Source of the DNA: Lonepinella sp042468235 | Lineage (GTDB): Bacteria; Pseudomonadota; Gammaproteobacteria; Enterobacterales; Pasteurellaceae | DNA length: 64,000 bases | Direction: 5' to 3' | Assembly: GCF_042468235.1 (NCBI RefSeq) | Contig: NZ_CP170386.1 | Span: 434,001 to 498,000, forward strand | Shown: piece after piece, positions 17,262 through 25,907 of the stretch | How positions within the stretch are numbered: position 1 is the first letter of the stretch | How the letters are laid out: each line of letters starts with the position of its first letter | Made by a program: the position numbers and the translations under genes | Notes under the pieces: model-generated | The model's database searches: none | Seen by the model: the letters and a program-made list of their open reading frames with translations, nothing else | Told to the model about the DNA's origin: nothing

Positions 17262-17915
17262 ATGTCTGAAAGTTCATCTAAAAATTCAAATTGTATTATT
17301 ATTGCCATTGCGGGGGCGTCCGCATCAGGCAAAAGTCTTATTGCTTCTACTGTTCACAAAGAACTTTGTGAAGAATTGGGGTGTGAAGATATTGGTATTA
17401 TTGCCGAAGATAGTTATTACAAAGATCAAAGTCATTTGGATTTTGAAACCCGTATAAAAACCAATTATGATCATCCAAATTCTATGGATAGAGAATTATT
17501 AGTCAGTCATTTAAAAGCCTTAAAATCAGGTCAATCGGTAGATATTCCTGTTTATAGCTATGTGGAACATACTCGTACTAAAGAAGTGACCCATTTTACC
17601 CCGAAAAAAATCGTGATTTTAGAAGGGATTTTATTGCTTACCGATGAAAATGTGCGTAACGAATTGTCCATGTCGGTGTTTATTGATACGCCGTTAGATA
17701 TTTGTTTTATTCGTCGTTTACAGCGTGATATGGTGGAACGTGGACGGTCGATGGAATCGGTGATTGAGCAATATCGTGCCACAGTTAGACCGATGTTTTT
17801 ACAATTTATTGAGCCGTCTAAACAATATGCTGATGTAGTGATTCCGCGTGGTGGAAAAAATCGGGTGGCGATTAATATGTTAAAAGCACAAATTCTGAAT
17901 TTATTGGGTAGATAG
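17262..17915 (+). CDS. udk: Uridine kinase
   Basis: Phosphorylates uridine and cytidine in pyrimidine salvage; cytosolic. It has 217 residues from ATG at 17262; an in-frame TTG at 17250 is less likely. P-loop GASASGKSLIAS is at about residues 18-29, substrate-site EDSYYKDQS follows, and NYDHPNSMDRELL and IPVYSYVEHTRT are typical of Udk. First gene of udk-dcd-asmA-like-sotB, with 11 bp to dcd. It faces away from afuA across a CRP site, which fits nucleoside salvage under carbon control. Confidence 0.95.
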   Translation: MSESSSKNSNCIIIAIAGASASGKSLIASTVHKELCEELGCEDIGIIAEDSYYKDQSHLDFETRIKTNYDHPNSMDRELLVSHLKALKSGQSVDIPVYSYVEHTRTKEVTHFTPKKIVILEGILLLTDENVRNELSMSVFIDTPLDICFIRRLQRDMVERGRSMESVIEQYRATVRPMFLQFIEPSKQYADVVIPRGGKNRVAINMLKAQILNLLGR

Positions 17916-17926
17916 GTAGGTGAAAA

Positions 17927-18511
17927 ATGAGATTATGTGATACGGATATTGAGAAATATTTAGATCAAGGCGTTATTTCTTTAACACCACGTCCCGATAA
18001 TAATAAAATTAATGGTGCTACTATTGATGTACGATTAGGCAATTCATTTCGGGTGTTTCGTGAACACAGTGCGCCTTTTATTGATGTCAGTGGTCCAAAA
18101 GAAGAAGTCTCGGCTCAACTTGATTTGGTAATGAGTGATGAAATTATTATTGGCGATGATGAAGCCTTTTATTTACATCCCGGTGTACTTGCGTTAGCCA
18201 CGACGTTAGAGAGTGTGAAATTACCTGCTAACGTGATCGGCTGGTTAGATGGACGTTCTTCTTTGGCACGTTTAGGTTTAATGGTACACGTCACTGCTCA
18301 CCGTATTGATCCCGGTTGGGAAGGCAAAATTGTGTTGGAATTTTATAATTCAGGCAAATTGCCGTTGGCGTTGCGTCCGAATATGATTATCGGGGCGTTG
18401 AGTTTTGAAATTTTGAGCGGTAATGCGGCTCGTCCTTACACTAGTCGTGAAGATGCTAAATATAAACACCAACAAAGTGCGGTAGCGAGCCGAATTAATC
18501 AGGATAAATAA
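17927..18511 (+). CDS. dcd: dCTP deaminase
   Basis: Converts dCTP to dUTP on the route to dTMP. The 194 residues are standard for the homotrimeric enzyme. Typical motifs: GATIDVRLGNSFRVF, the active-site stretch GWLDGRSSLARLGLMVHVTAHRIDPGWEG (given in pieces: GRSSLARLGL and HRIDPGWEG), and the C-terminal GALSFEILSG. RBS AGGT precedes ATG at 17927. A USS covers part of the 3' end near 18476. Confidence 0.95.
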   Translation: MRLCDTDIEKYLDQGVISLTPRPDNNKINGATIDVRLGNSFRVFREHSAPFIDVSGPKEEVSAQLDLVMSDEIIIGDDEAFYLHPGVLALATTLESVKLPANVIGWLDGRSSLARLGLMVHVTAHRIDPGWEGKIVLEFYNSGKLPLALRPNMIIGALSFEILSGNAARPYTSREDAKYKHQQSAVASRINQDK

Positions 18512-18512
18512 C

Positions 18513-19835
18513 ATGCTTAAAAAAATAAGTGCGGTGCTTTTATTGTTAATTTTAGTTTTTTCTGTTTTTGTTTATATCCAAAAAGGAAAAATGGAGCAGA
18601 AATTAACCGCACTTTTGTCAGAAAATACTGTTCAGGTTGATAAAATAGATATTGATTTTTTGCCTAGGATTTCAGTTAAATTCATTAATGTTGATTATGT
18701 ATCCGATGAGAATCAGCAACTTCAAGCACAGTCTTTACAAGCTGAATTAAGTTTTTGGGGATTGTTAACCGGTGATATTGGTTTGCAATCTTTTGTGATG
18801 CAGCAAGGAAAGATTTTTTATTCAAACTCCCTATCCCCTGATATGAAAGATATTCATTTTCTGTTAACACCGAAATCTACGTTGTCTGTTCAGGATCTAT
18901 TGGATTGGTTAAAATCTTTTAATGCCGGCAATATGAGATTGCCTACTTCCGAGTTAACTTTTTCCGCTAAAACGGCACAGAATGATCAAATTGAATTGAA
19001 AACGATCCTTGCCATCAATTTTAATGGAGTTCAATTTTCTCATTTAGATGGTGAGGTTCTATTACAGAATAAACGTTTATTTAATCAAAATAAATTTATC
19101 TTACACGCAGAGCAAGGTTTTGTAACCTTTATGCCAAATAATTATGCCATTACATTGATTCACCCTTTGTTTAATCAAGTTAAATTAAATTCCATTGAAA
19201 TTACGTTAGAGACTAAAAATGCGTTATCCATTTCGGTACAACTTTCTCATGTCGCCAATAATGGTTCATTATCGGTAAAGCTGAACGAGCAACAAAATCA
19301 ATATATTTGGCAGCTAAATGGTAAGCAGTTACCCTTAGAAGATTGGCTAAAAGCCTTTAATATTGCAGCGTTAGTAACAGGCAGAGCAGATGCACAAATA
19401 CGCTTATTATCTGAAGAAATAATGCCTACCAGTGGGGAATTTTATTTTGACGTGATGGATGGCAAGATAAAAGGCTTAAATGTACTGGCATTAATTAGCC
19501 AATATGCCCCTATTAATTTTGATGAAACCACTAAAAATATGGATACGTCCTTTGATATTGCTCAGGCTAAATTTCAATGGCAACCAGATTTGATTCGAGT
19601 TGAGCAAGCTAAAGTTGAACATAAATATTTTATCTTACAAAGCCAAGGTATGGTGGATTTAACCCAAAATCGCTGTGATTTCCGTGCTAATATTGCCGTG
19701 AATGACCAGCGTTATCAAGCGTTAGCCTTGCCTGTGCGATTCTTTGGTAGTTGTCAATCACCTGAATATAAAGTGGAAATTAACCGCAGTTTTCGCGATC
19801 AGTTAAAGAATTTTATTAAAGAGAAATTAAAATAA
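18513..19835 (+). CDS. AsmA-family protein
   Basis: Membrane-anchored member of the AsmA family, whose larger relatives help move lipids between membranes; the exact role of this short form is unknown. It has 440 residues. One N-terminal membrane helix (about 5-23) is followed by a long periplasmic beta-rich region. The C-terminal AsmA-like part reads GRADAQIRLLSEEIMPTSGEF. Its position after dcd and before sotB matches a conserved H. influenzae order. It starts one base after the dcd stop and overlaps the sotB start (TAATG), so they are co-translated. Two USS lie in the first 100 bases. Confidence 0.75.
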   Translation: MLKKISAVLLLLILVFSVFVYIQKGKMEQKLTALLSENTVQVDKIDIDFLPRISVKFINVDYVSDENQQLQAQSLQAELSFWGLLTGDIGLQSFVMQQGKIFYSNSLSPDMKDIHFLLTPKSTLSVQDLLDWLKSFNAGNMRLPTSELTFSAKTAQNDQIELKTILAINFNGVQFSHLDGEVLLQNKRLFNQNKFILHAEQGFVTFMPNNYAITLIHPLFNQVKLNSIEITLETKNALSISVQLSHVANNGSLSVKLNEQQNQYIWQLNGKQLPLEDWLKAFNIAALVTGRADAQIRLLSEEIMPTSGEFYFDVMDGKIKGLNVLALISQYAPINFDETTKNMDTSFDIAQAKFQWQPDLIRVEQAKVEHKYFILQSQGMVDLTQNRCDFRANIAVNDQRYQALALPVRFFGSCQSPEYKVEINRSFRDQLKNFIKEKLK

Positions 19836-21007
19836 TGTTAGATGCGAAAAAAATAGACCGCGTAGCTTCTTTGCGTGTGGTAGCCATGGCATTTGCCGCT
19901 TTTGTGTTTAATACCACCGAATTTGTACCAGTCGCATTGCTATCGGACATTGCCAACAGTTTTGCCATGGACGTAGCAGAAACGGGGTTGATGATTACGG
20001 TTTATGCTTGGATTGTATCCTTGGCATCTTTGCCGTTAATGTTGGCAACAGCGAAATTAGAACGCCGTAGTTTATTGCTGAAAGTGTTCGTGTTATTTGT
20101 GGCAAGTCATGTATTGTCGGTATTGGCATGGAATTATTGGGTATTGTTATTAGCACGCATGGGGATTGCCTTTGCCCATGCGATTTTCTGGTCAATTTCG
20201 GTGGCAATGGCAATGCGAGTCGCACCAAAAGGCAAGCAAACCCAAGCTCTCGGCATGATCGCCATGGGATCTGCCATGGCAATGGTGTTAGGCTTACCGA
20301 TCGGGCGAATTATTGGTCAATGGTTAGGTTGGCGAGCGACTTTTGCGGTGCTTGGTATGGTGGCGTTTGCGATCATGCTGATTCTAGCAAATTTGTTACC
20401 ACGTTTACCGAGTCGCAATGCTGGTTCATTGTCGAGTTTACCATTATTGGCAAAACGTCCGTTGTTAATCGCTACCTATATTGTGGTGATGTTGATTGTT
20501 ACCGCCCATTTTACCGCTTATAGTTATATTGAACCTTTTGTGATGAATATCAGTCAGTTAAGTGAAAATACAGCCACCCTGATTTTGCTGGTTTTTGGCG
20601 TAGCAGGCTTTACCGCCAGCTTCTTATTCAGTCGCCTTTATCGCTTTTTCCCAACGGGTTTTGTGATTGTGGCACTCGCCATTATCACCAGCTCATTGTT
20701 CACCTTTTACCTTGTGAGCGATCATATCACCTTGCTGTTCGTGCAAATCTTCATCTGGGGCATCGGTATTTCCGCCATGACTTTGGGCTTACAAATGCGA
20801 GTATTGCAGTTAGCCCCCGATGCCACTGATGTTGCTACCTCCATTTTCTCTGGCATTTATAATATTGGGATTGGTGCTGGAGCATTAGTGGGAAATCAAG
20901 TTATGCAACACTGGGGTTTAGTAAATATTGGGTTTGTAGGATCGGCTGTGGGCGGATTGGCTGTTTTAGTTTTTGTGTTGAGTTGGTTGAAATATCGTCA
21001 GCGTTAA
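19835..21007 (+). CDS. sotB: Sugar efflux MFS transporter SotB
   Basis: Major-facilitator exporter of the SotB/YdeA type (arabinose and lactose/IPTG efflux in E. coli); inner membrane. It has 390 residues and about 12 helices. The start VFNTTEFVPVALLSDIANSF is the classic SotB N-terminal helix, with the MFS loop LATAKLERRSLL after helix 2. The ATG overlaps the preceding stop by one base. Natural substrates here are not known. A strong terminator follows at 21038, closing the udk operon just before the accessory iron-uptake block. Confidence 0.88.
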   Translation: MLDAKKIDRVASLRVVAMAFAAFVFNTTEFVPVALLSDIANSFAMDVAETGLMITVYAWIVSLASLPLMLATAKLERRSLLLKVFVLFVASHVLSVLAWNYWVLLLARMGIAFAHAIFWSISVAMAMRVAPKGKQTQALGMIAMGSAMAMVLGLPIGRIIGQWLGWRATFAVLGMVAFAIMLILANLLPRLPSRNAGSLSSLPLLAKRPLLIATYIVVMLIVTAHFTAYSYIEPFVMNISQLSENTATLILLVFGVAGFTASFLFSRLYRFFPTGFVIVALAIITSSLFTFYLVSDHITLLFVQIFIWGIGISAMTLGLQMRVLQLAPDATDVATSIFSGIYNIGIGAGALVGNQVMQHWGLVNIGFVGSAVGGLAVLVFVLSWLKYRQR

Positions 21008-21037
21008 ATTTATAATGCAAACCTTACGTTAAAATAT

Positions 21038-21068
21038 AAAAAGTTTCAATCACATTTGAAACTTTTTT
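21038..21068 (+). terminator. Rho-independent terminator after sotB
   Basis: AAAAAGTTTCAA (21038-21049) pairs with TTGAAACTTTTTT (21056-21068) over a six-base loop and runs into the T tract. It ends the udk-dcd-asmA-sotB transcript. Confidence 0.8.
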
Positions 21069-21128
21069 GTGCAAGCAATACTTTCAATTAACGAAAAAAG
21101 TAAAGTGCGGTTAAAAAATTTTGAGTTT

Positions 21129-22370
21129 TTATTGATTATATTCCCTATACGCCAACGCCCACACCAATACCGCAAACAGCGTAGAAACAAAATAAATCCC
21201 ATTATAACCAATCAAATCAATTAACCGCAGTGACAGAAAGCCTGTGGTGTAAGTGCCGAGCAAGAGAATGGTGAATTGCAGTGAGCTGTCCACGGTTGGG
21301 AAGGTGGCTTTATCCATGAGCAGGGTCATTAAAATCGGTAATAAAATGCTGTATCCTGCACTTAATAAGATAATCGGCAGGGAAAATAAATAATCTTGAT
21401 AGATGAGATGGTCTTCAAAATAAAAACTGATTACCACGGGGATTTGGATAAATAAGCCCCATTTTAACAAGGCACTGCGGGACATTTTTTTCAGTAACGG
21501 CACGCTTAGTGGCGTGAAAATAATGGAAACCACGGGAACGACAATACTCAACACAAAGCCGATTTGTTGCGGTTGCCAGTTTAAGGTGGAAAGTTTGGGG
21601 ACGAAGGTGCTGGCAAGCAGGCTGTATGGTACGCAACACAAGAACAAAATGGCGAACCAGTAATAGCCTGCGTTGGGTTGTTGCCAGAATTGAATCAAGC
21701 GTTTAAAGAAAAAGCCTAGGCTGTATTGGTTGGCGGAAACTGTTTCGGTATGGGTTTCCCGATAAAATAGCACTTGCAGAAACACAACCAACCCAAACAG
21801 GCAGATGAATAAAATCGCCTGATCCCAGCCATAGTGTTGATAAATAAACAAAAATAAGCCACCACCGAGCATTCTGCCTAATCTTGAACCGATAATTTGA
21901 AACACGCCGCCGTAGCCACGTTGATTTTCAGGCAGCAGGATCACGGTTAAGCCTAAGGTGGCACAGCCGAAGATTACGCTCATTAGGCTTAAGCAGGCAC
22001 AAATGAACATTAATATGCCAAAATCTCTTTGTGGATCAATAAAATACAGCCATAAAAAGGAAGCAAATAACAGGCTGCTGGACAGCAGTAACCAGGTTTT
22101 AAATTTGCCGATGGATTTGAAATAAAATTTTTCCAATAGTGGCGTGATGACCACTTTGATCACTTCAAAAATAGATAACAAATAAATCCAACTGATGAGT
22201 TTCAGATCCAGTTGGTGATCTTTTAACACTGTAATCAGTCCAATCATATAAAAGCTGACAATGATAAATTTGAAATTAGACGCATTAAACAGCAACGCCC
22301 AATCTTGCCAACTTAATTTTTCTTTCTTATTCAAAGAGCTATTCAAAGCGTTATTCATTGAGTTTTCCAT
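21129..22370 (-). CDS. MFS transporter, YbtX-like, of an iron-uptake block
   Basis: Major-facilitator membrane protein of 413 residues with about 12 helices, starting two codons after the upstream ABC gene's stop. Features such as WQDWALLFNASNFKFIIV and an internal PENQRGYGGVFQIIGSRLGR motif resemble the YbtX/Irp8 group that sits in siderophore clusters. It is the last gene of receptor-ABC-ABC-MFS. Base composition is richer in G+C than the flanking core genes. Likely role: siderophore-related transport across the inner membrane. Substrate unknown. Confidence 0.6.
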   Translation of the reverse strand: MENSMNNALNSSLNKKEKLSWQDWALLFNASNFKFIIVSFYMIGLITVLKDHQLDLKLISWIYLLSIFEVIKVVITPLLEKFYFKSIGKFKTWLLLSSSLLFASFLWLYFIDPQRDFGILMFICACLSLMSVIFGCATLGLTVILLPENQRGYGGVFQIIGSRLGRMLGGGLFLFIYQHYGWDQAILFICLFGLVVFLQVLFYRETHTETVSANQYSLGFFFKRLIQFWQQPNAGYYWFAILFLCCVPYSLLASTFVPKLSTLNWQPQQIGFVLSIVVPVVSIIFTPLSVPLLKKMSRSALLKWGLFIQIPVVISFYFEDHLIYQDYLFSLPIILLSAGYSILLPILMTLLMDKATFPTVDSSLQFTILLLGTYTTGFLSLRLIDLIGYNGIYFVSTLFAVLVWALAYREYNQ

Positions 22371-22373
22371 AAC

Positions 22374-24149
22374 TTATTCCCTAACCTGTTTCCGCCAAAA
22401 ATCGGCGTAAATGCCTTGTTTGGCTAATAATTGCTGATGGGTGCCTTGTTCGGCAATGGCTCCGTTGTCCAGCACATAAATCTGGTTGGCTGTCACAATG
22501 GTGGATAGACGGTGGGCGATAATCAAAATGGTTTTGTCTTTGACTAAGGCATTCAAGGCTCGTTGTACGGCGAGTTCATTGTAGGTGTCCAGTGCTGCTG
22601 TGGGTTCGTCCAGAATCAAAATCGGTGCGTCTTTTAAAATGGCACGGGCAATGGCTAAACGTTGTTTTTCACCGCCTGAAAAATTGGTGCCGATGTCGGC
22701 GACTTGGGTGTGATAGCCTTGTGGCAGCCGCATAATAAAGTCGTGGCATTGGGCAAGTTTGGCGACCTGAATCACGGTTTCGTCATCGGCATCGGGTTTT
22801 GCCATGCGGATATTGTTCAAAATGCTGTCTTGAAACAAATACACGTCTTGAAACACCACGGAAATCATGCTCATCAACTGGCTTTGGCTCATGTGGCGAA
22901 TATCCATGCCGCCGATTTTAATCCTGCCTTGCTCGGGATCACCTTGGCGTAACAGCAATTTTAACAAGGTGCTTTTGCCGCAACCGCTGCTGCCCACAAA
23001 GGCGGTCAGCGTTTTTTCGGGAATGGTTAAATCTATCTGATTTAACACCGCACTGTTTTGTTGTGGATAACGAAAGCTCACTTGTTCGTATTGAATATCC
23101 ACCTTTTCAGGCAGCCTTGGGGCGGTTTGTTCGGTAAGCTCGGGCAATGCCATTAAGCCTGCCAGTTTTTCGCTGCTAATCATAAAAATTTCCAGCAACG
23201 ATGCCATTTGCACAAAGAAATTCAGCACATCGGCAATTCGTGCGATCATAATCATTACGGTTGCCAACATCAGCCAATGCACCGATCCCGTACTCACCCA
23301 CACCGCACCCAGCAGCAAAATCACCAATAAACCGAATTGCACGGTGGATGTGATAATCAAATTGGGGATTTCGCCCTTTTTGGTGCCGATTTGTTGAATT
23401 TTCGCCACATCTTGTGCTACCTGCTTAAATTGATTTTGCTTGTCCGCCAGTTGCAGGGTGGATTTCAGCACGCTCAATCCTTGGGTAAATTCCACCGCCT
23501 CGCCTTTAAGCTTGGTATTGGCTTCGGCTAAAATGCTGAAACCGCGTCTAAACGCTTTTCTACGCCATAAATAAAGTGGCACAATCAACGGAAAAATCAG
23601 GCAAATCAGCAAAGCAAACCGCCAACCGCCGTCAAAAAAGCACAAACAGACTGCCGCTCCCAAAGGAATAAAAATGGCGTACAGAATAATGCTCATTAAG
23701 GTAAAGGCGTAACCAGCGGCTTCGTTGATACTTTGCACCAGCACCGAATTGATTTCGCCTGAACGCAAACCGCTTAAAATCACCAACGGCACACGGCGGA
23801 GTTTTTCCCCTAACTCCGTACGCAGCTGATGAATGGCGAGATTGGCATAGCCTTTGGTGTCATAGGTTTCCGCCAGTATCCGCAACACAATGGCAGCCAA
23901 TAACAATGCCACAATCCAGCTCAATGTGCGGTAAAACGGCGTAGGCTGTTGCGTGTCAAGACTGAGCAACAAAGGATACAGCAAGGCAAGGCTGATACCG
24001 AACAGCAAAGCGGAAAGCCCTGCCGACAGCAAACGGAAGATCAATTTACCTTTTTGGCTGCCTGAACTATCCAGCAACAGACGGTAAGAATGAAACAGCC
24101 CTTTGCTGTGAAAGGTGGCTGGATTGATGTAGCTGTCCAATTTCATCAT
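22374..24149 (-). CDS. ABC transporter with fused membrane and ATPase domains (YbtQ/IrtB-like)
   Basis: Half-transporter of 591 residues from ATG at 24149, which overlaps the upstream stop (ATGA); a longer reading starting at 24194 would run into the upstream gene and is unlikely. Six-helix membrane domain (about 30-310) then ATPase: Walker A GSSGCGKSTLLKLL, signature FSGGEKQRLAIARA, Walker B ILILDEPTAALD, H-loop AHRLST. Exporter fold, but in the YbtPQ/IrtAB group such pairs import ferric siderophores. It should pair with the protein encoded at 24146-25894. Elevated G+C suggests transfer. Confidence 0.72.
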   Translation of the reverse strand: MMKLDSYINPATFHSKGLFHSYRLLLDSSGSQKGKLIFRLLSAGLSALLFGISLALLYPLLLSLDTQQPTPFYRTLSWIVALLLAAIVLRILAETYDTKGYANLAIHQLRTELGEKLRRVPLVILSGLRSGEINSVLVQSINEAAGYAFTLMSIILYAIFIPLGAAVCLCFFDGGWRFALLICLIFPLIVPLYLWRRKAFRRGFSILAEANTKLKGEAVEFTQGLSVLKSTLQLADKQNQFKQVAQDVAKIQQIGTKKGEIPNLIITSTVQFGLLVILLLGAVWVSTGSVHWLMLATVMIMIARIADVLNFFVQMASLLEIFMISSEKLAGLMALPELTEQTAPRLPEKVDIQYEQVSFRYPQQNSAVLNQIDLTIPEKTLTAFVGSSGCGKSTLLKLLLRQGDPEQGRIKIGGMDIRHMSQSQLMSMISVVFQDVYLFQDSILNNIRMAKPDADDETVIQVAKLAQCHDFIMRLPQGYHTQVADIGTNFSGGEKQRLAIARAILKDAPILILDEPTAALDTYNELAVQRALNALVKDKTILIIAHRLSTIVTANQIYVLDNGAIAEQGTHQQLLAKQGIYADFWRKQVRE

Positions 24150-25894
24150 TTCATCTCCAACACCCAATGATTGGCTTGTTGATACGCCTGCCATAATTGT
24201 TGATAAACAGGGGATTGTGCCAGCAAATCCTGATGTTTGCCTTGTGCGGCGATTTGTCCTTTTTGCAAGTAAATAATTTGATCGGCATTCACCACATTGC
24301 TTAACCGATGTGCCACCATCAGCACGGTTTTATTTTGCATTAAGTTGTTAAACGCCTGCATCAATTTGAGTTCGTTCTCTATATCGGAATAAGCGGTCGG
24401 CTCGTCTAACAGCAAAATCGGACGGTTTTGCAAAAACGCACGGGCAATGGTCAAACGCTGTTTTTGCCCACCAGAAAGCAGTTGCCCACGTTCGCCTACG
24501 GAAGTTTGATAACCTTGCGGCAAGCTCATAATAAAATCGTGAATATGGGCTTGTTGGGCGGCGTTTATCATGTCCTGTTCAGACACATTGTCTAAGCCGT
24601 AACAAATATTCTCCGCAATGCTGCCTGAAAATAAGAAGTTATCCTGAAACACTACTGAGCAAAGCGACATCAATTTTTCGGGGGTAATGGCTTTAATATT
24701 CACGCCGCCGATACAGATCTCGCCGCCAGTTACGTCCCAAAACCGCAGCAACAGACTGAGCAACGTGGTTTTGCCCGAACCCGATTCGCCGATAATGGCG
24801 GTAAAGCTGTTTTGTGGGACGGAGAAATCAACTTGATTTAACACCGCACTTTGCTGATTTTTCAGGCTGCCTGCTTGTGCATAGTGAAAACTTACCTGAC
24901 GAAATTCAAGGTCAAATTGGGCAGGCGTTTGCGGATTGCCGCACACAGGCAACGCCGCCATGGCTTCAATTTCGTTAATCCGCTCAATCGCCGCGCGGGA
25001 TTTTTCCATTAAATGAAACAGACTCATATAAGGGTGCATGGTTTCAATCAAACCGGTTGCCAGCACGAAAAAGGCAAACAGCGTAAAGGTTGAAATGATG
25101 TTTTGCCAATACAGTAGGCTGCCGATACACAAAATAAAAATCATCATCGGCATCGGCGTGAATAAGGTGCGGGCAAGTCTGGTGGAAAAGCCGACTTTGG
25201 CAAGCCAATCGGTCATAATCTGCTGAAAATGGGCTAAGGCAGCCTGAAAACGTCCGTAAGAGCTTTCGCCTGCATCAAAAGTGCGTACCGTTCCCATTCC
25301 CTGCACATACTCAATAATGGCACTGTTGATTTGTGCTAATGCCAAACCATATTGACGGCGAAATAATTTGCCACGAGCGAACAGCAGTTTCAATACCAGT
25401 AGAATAAACCACGCAAACAGCAATACGCTAAGGGCAAATTGCCAGTTGAACCATGCCAACGTCAGCAAAACAAATACGGGCGTGCTATACGCTTCCGCTT
25501 TTAACGGCGGTGCATCGGCGACAAAGGTATGCAATTCATGCACATCGTCAATTAACACTTTGGATAATGCCCCCGAGCCGATATTCTGCACTTGCCCCAA
25601 TGGCAAACTGGCGATTTTTTGCGACAGACGTTCGCGCAAAATCTGTTCTAATTGAAACGCGGCATAATGAGATTCATCGTGGGATTTGATTTTCAGCGTG
25701 TAGTAAACGACAGTCAGCACAAACAAACCGAGCAGATAAAACAGCGGAAATTGTTCTTGTCCCACTTCATACACAATGCCAATCATCAACAGCCAAATCA
25801 ATAATTTCATCAGTTGGGCAAGGCTTGCCAACAACATGGAAAAACGCAGTTGTTTTTCCACAGGACGACAAATTTCCGCGTGTCTTGTGCTCAT
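24146..25894 (-). CDS. ABC transporter with fused membrane and ATPase domains (YbtP/IrtA-like)
   Basis: Half-transporter of 582 residues and likely heterodimer partner of the next gene, with which it shares the ATGA overlap. Membrane domain about 15-300; ATPase with Walker A GESGSGKTTLLSLL, signature LLSGGQKQRLTIARA and H-loop AHRLSN. The Walker B/D-loop reads ILLLDEPTAYSD where most relatives have TAALD; the catalytic E is kept. Expected to move a ferric siderophore, or iron released from it, inward from the periplasm after the TonB receptor. Substrate unknown. Confidence 0.72.
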   Translation of the reverse strand: MSTRHAEICRPVEKQLRFSMLLASLAQLMKLLIWLLMIGIVYEVGQEQFPLFYLLGLFVLTVVYYTLKIKSHDESHYAAFQLEQILRERLSQKIASLPLGQVQNIGSGALSKVLIDDVHELHTFVADAPPLKAEAYSTPVFVLLTLAWFNWQFALSVLLFAWFILLVLKLLFARGKLFRRQYGLALAQINSAIIEYVQGMGTVRTFDAGESSYGRFQAALAHFQQIMTDWLAKVGFSTRLARTLFTPMPMMIFILCIGSLLYWQNIISTFTLFAFFVLATGLIETMHPYMSLFHLMEKSRAAIERINEIEAMAALPVCGNPQTPAQFDLEFRQVSFHYAQAGSLKNQQSAVLNQVDFSVPQNSFTAIIGESGSGKTTLLSLLLRFWDVTGGEICIGGVNIKAITPEKLMSLCSVVFQDNFLFSGSIAENICYGLDNVSEQDMINAAQQAHIHDFIMSLPQGYQTSVGERGQLLSGGQKQRLTIARAFLQNRPILLLDEPTAYSDIENELKLMQAFNNLMQNKTVLMVAHRLSNVVNADQIIYLQKGQIAAQGKHQDLLAQSPVYQQLWQAYQQANHWVLEMK

Positions 25895-25907
25895 TGTTTA
25901 CCCTTAA

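Noticed and set aside
20128..20523. 131-codon ORF inside sotB on the same strand
   Set aside because: A shifted-frame shadow of sotB with no family features.
22374..24194. Longer form of the second ABC protein starting at 24194
   Set aside because: It would overlap the upstream gene by 49 bp; the ATG at 24149 gives a standard ATGA overlap.
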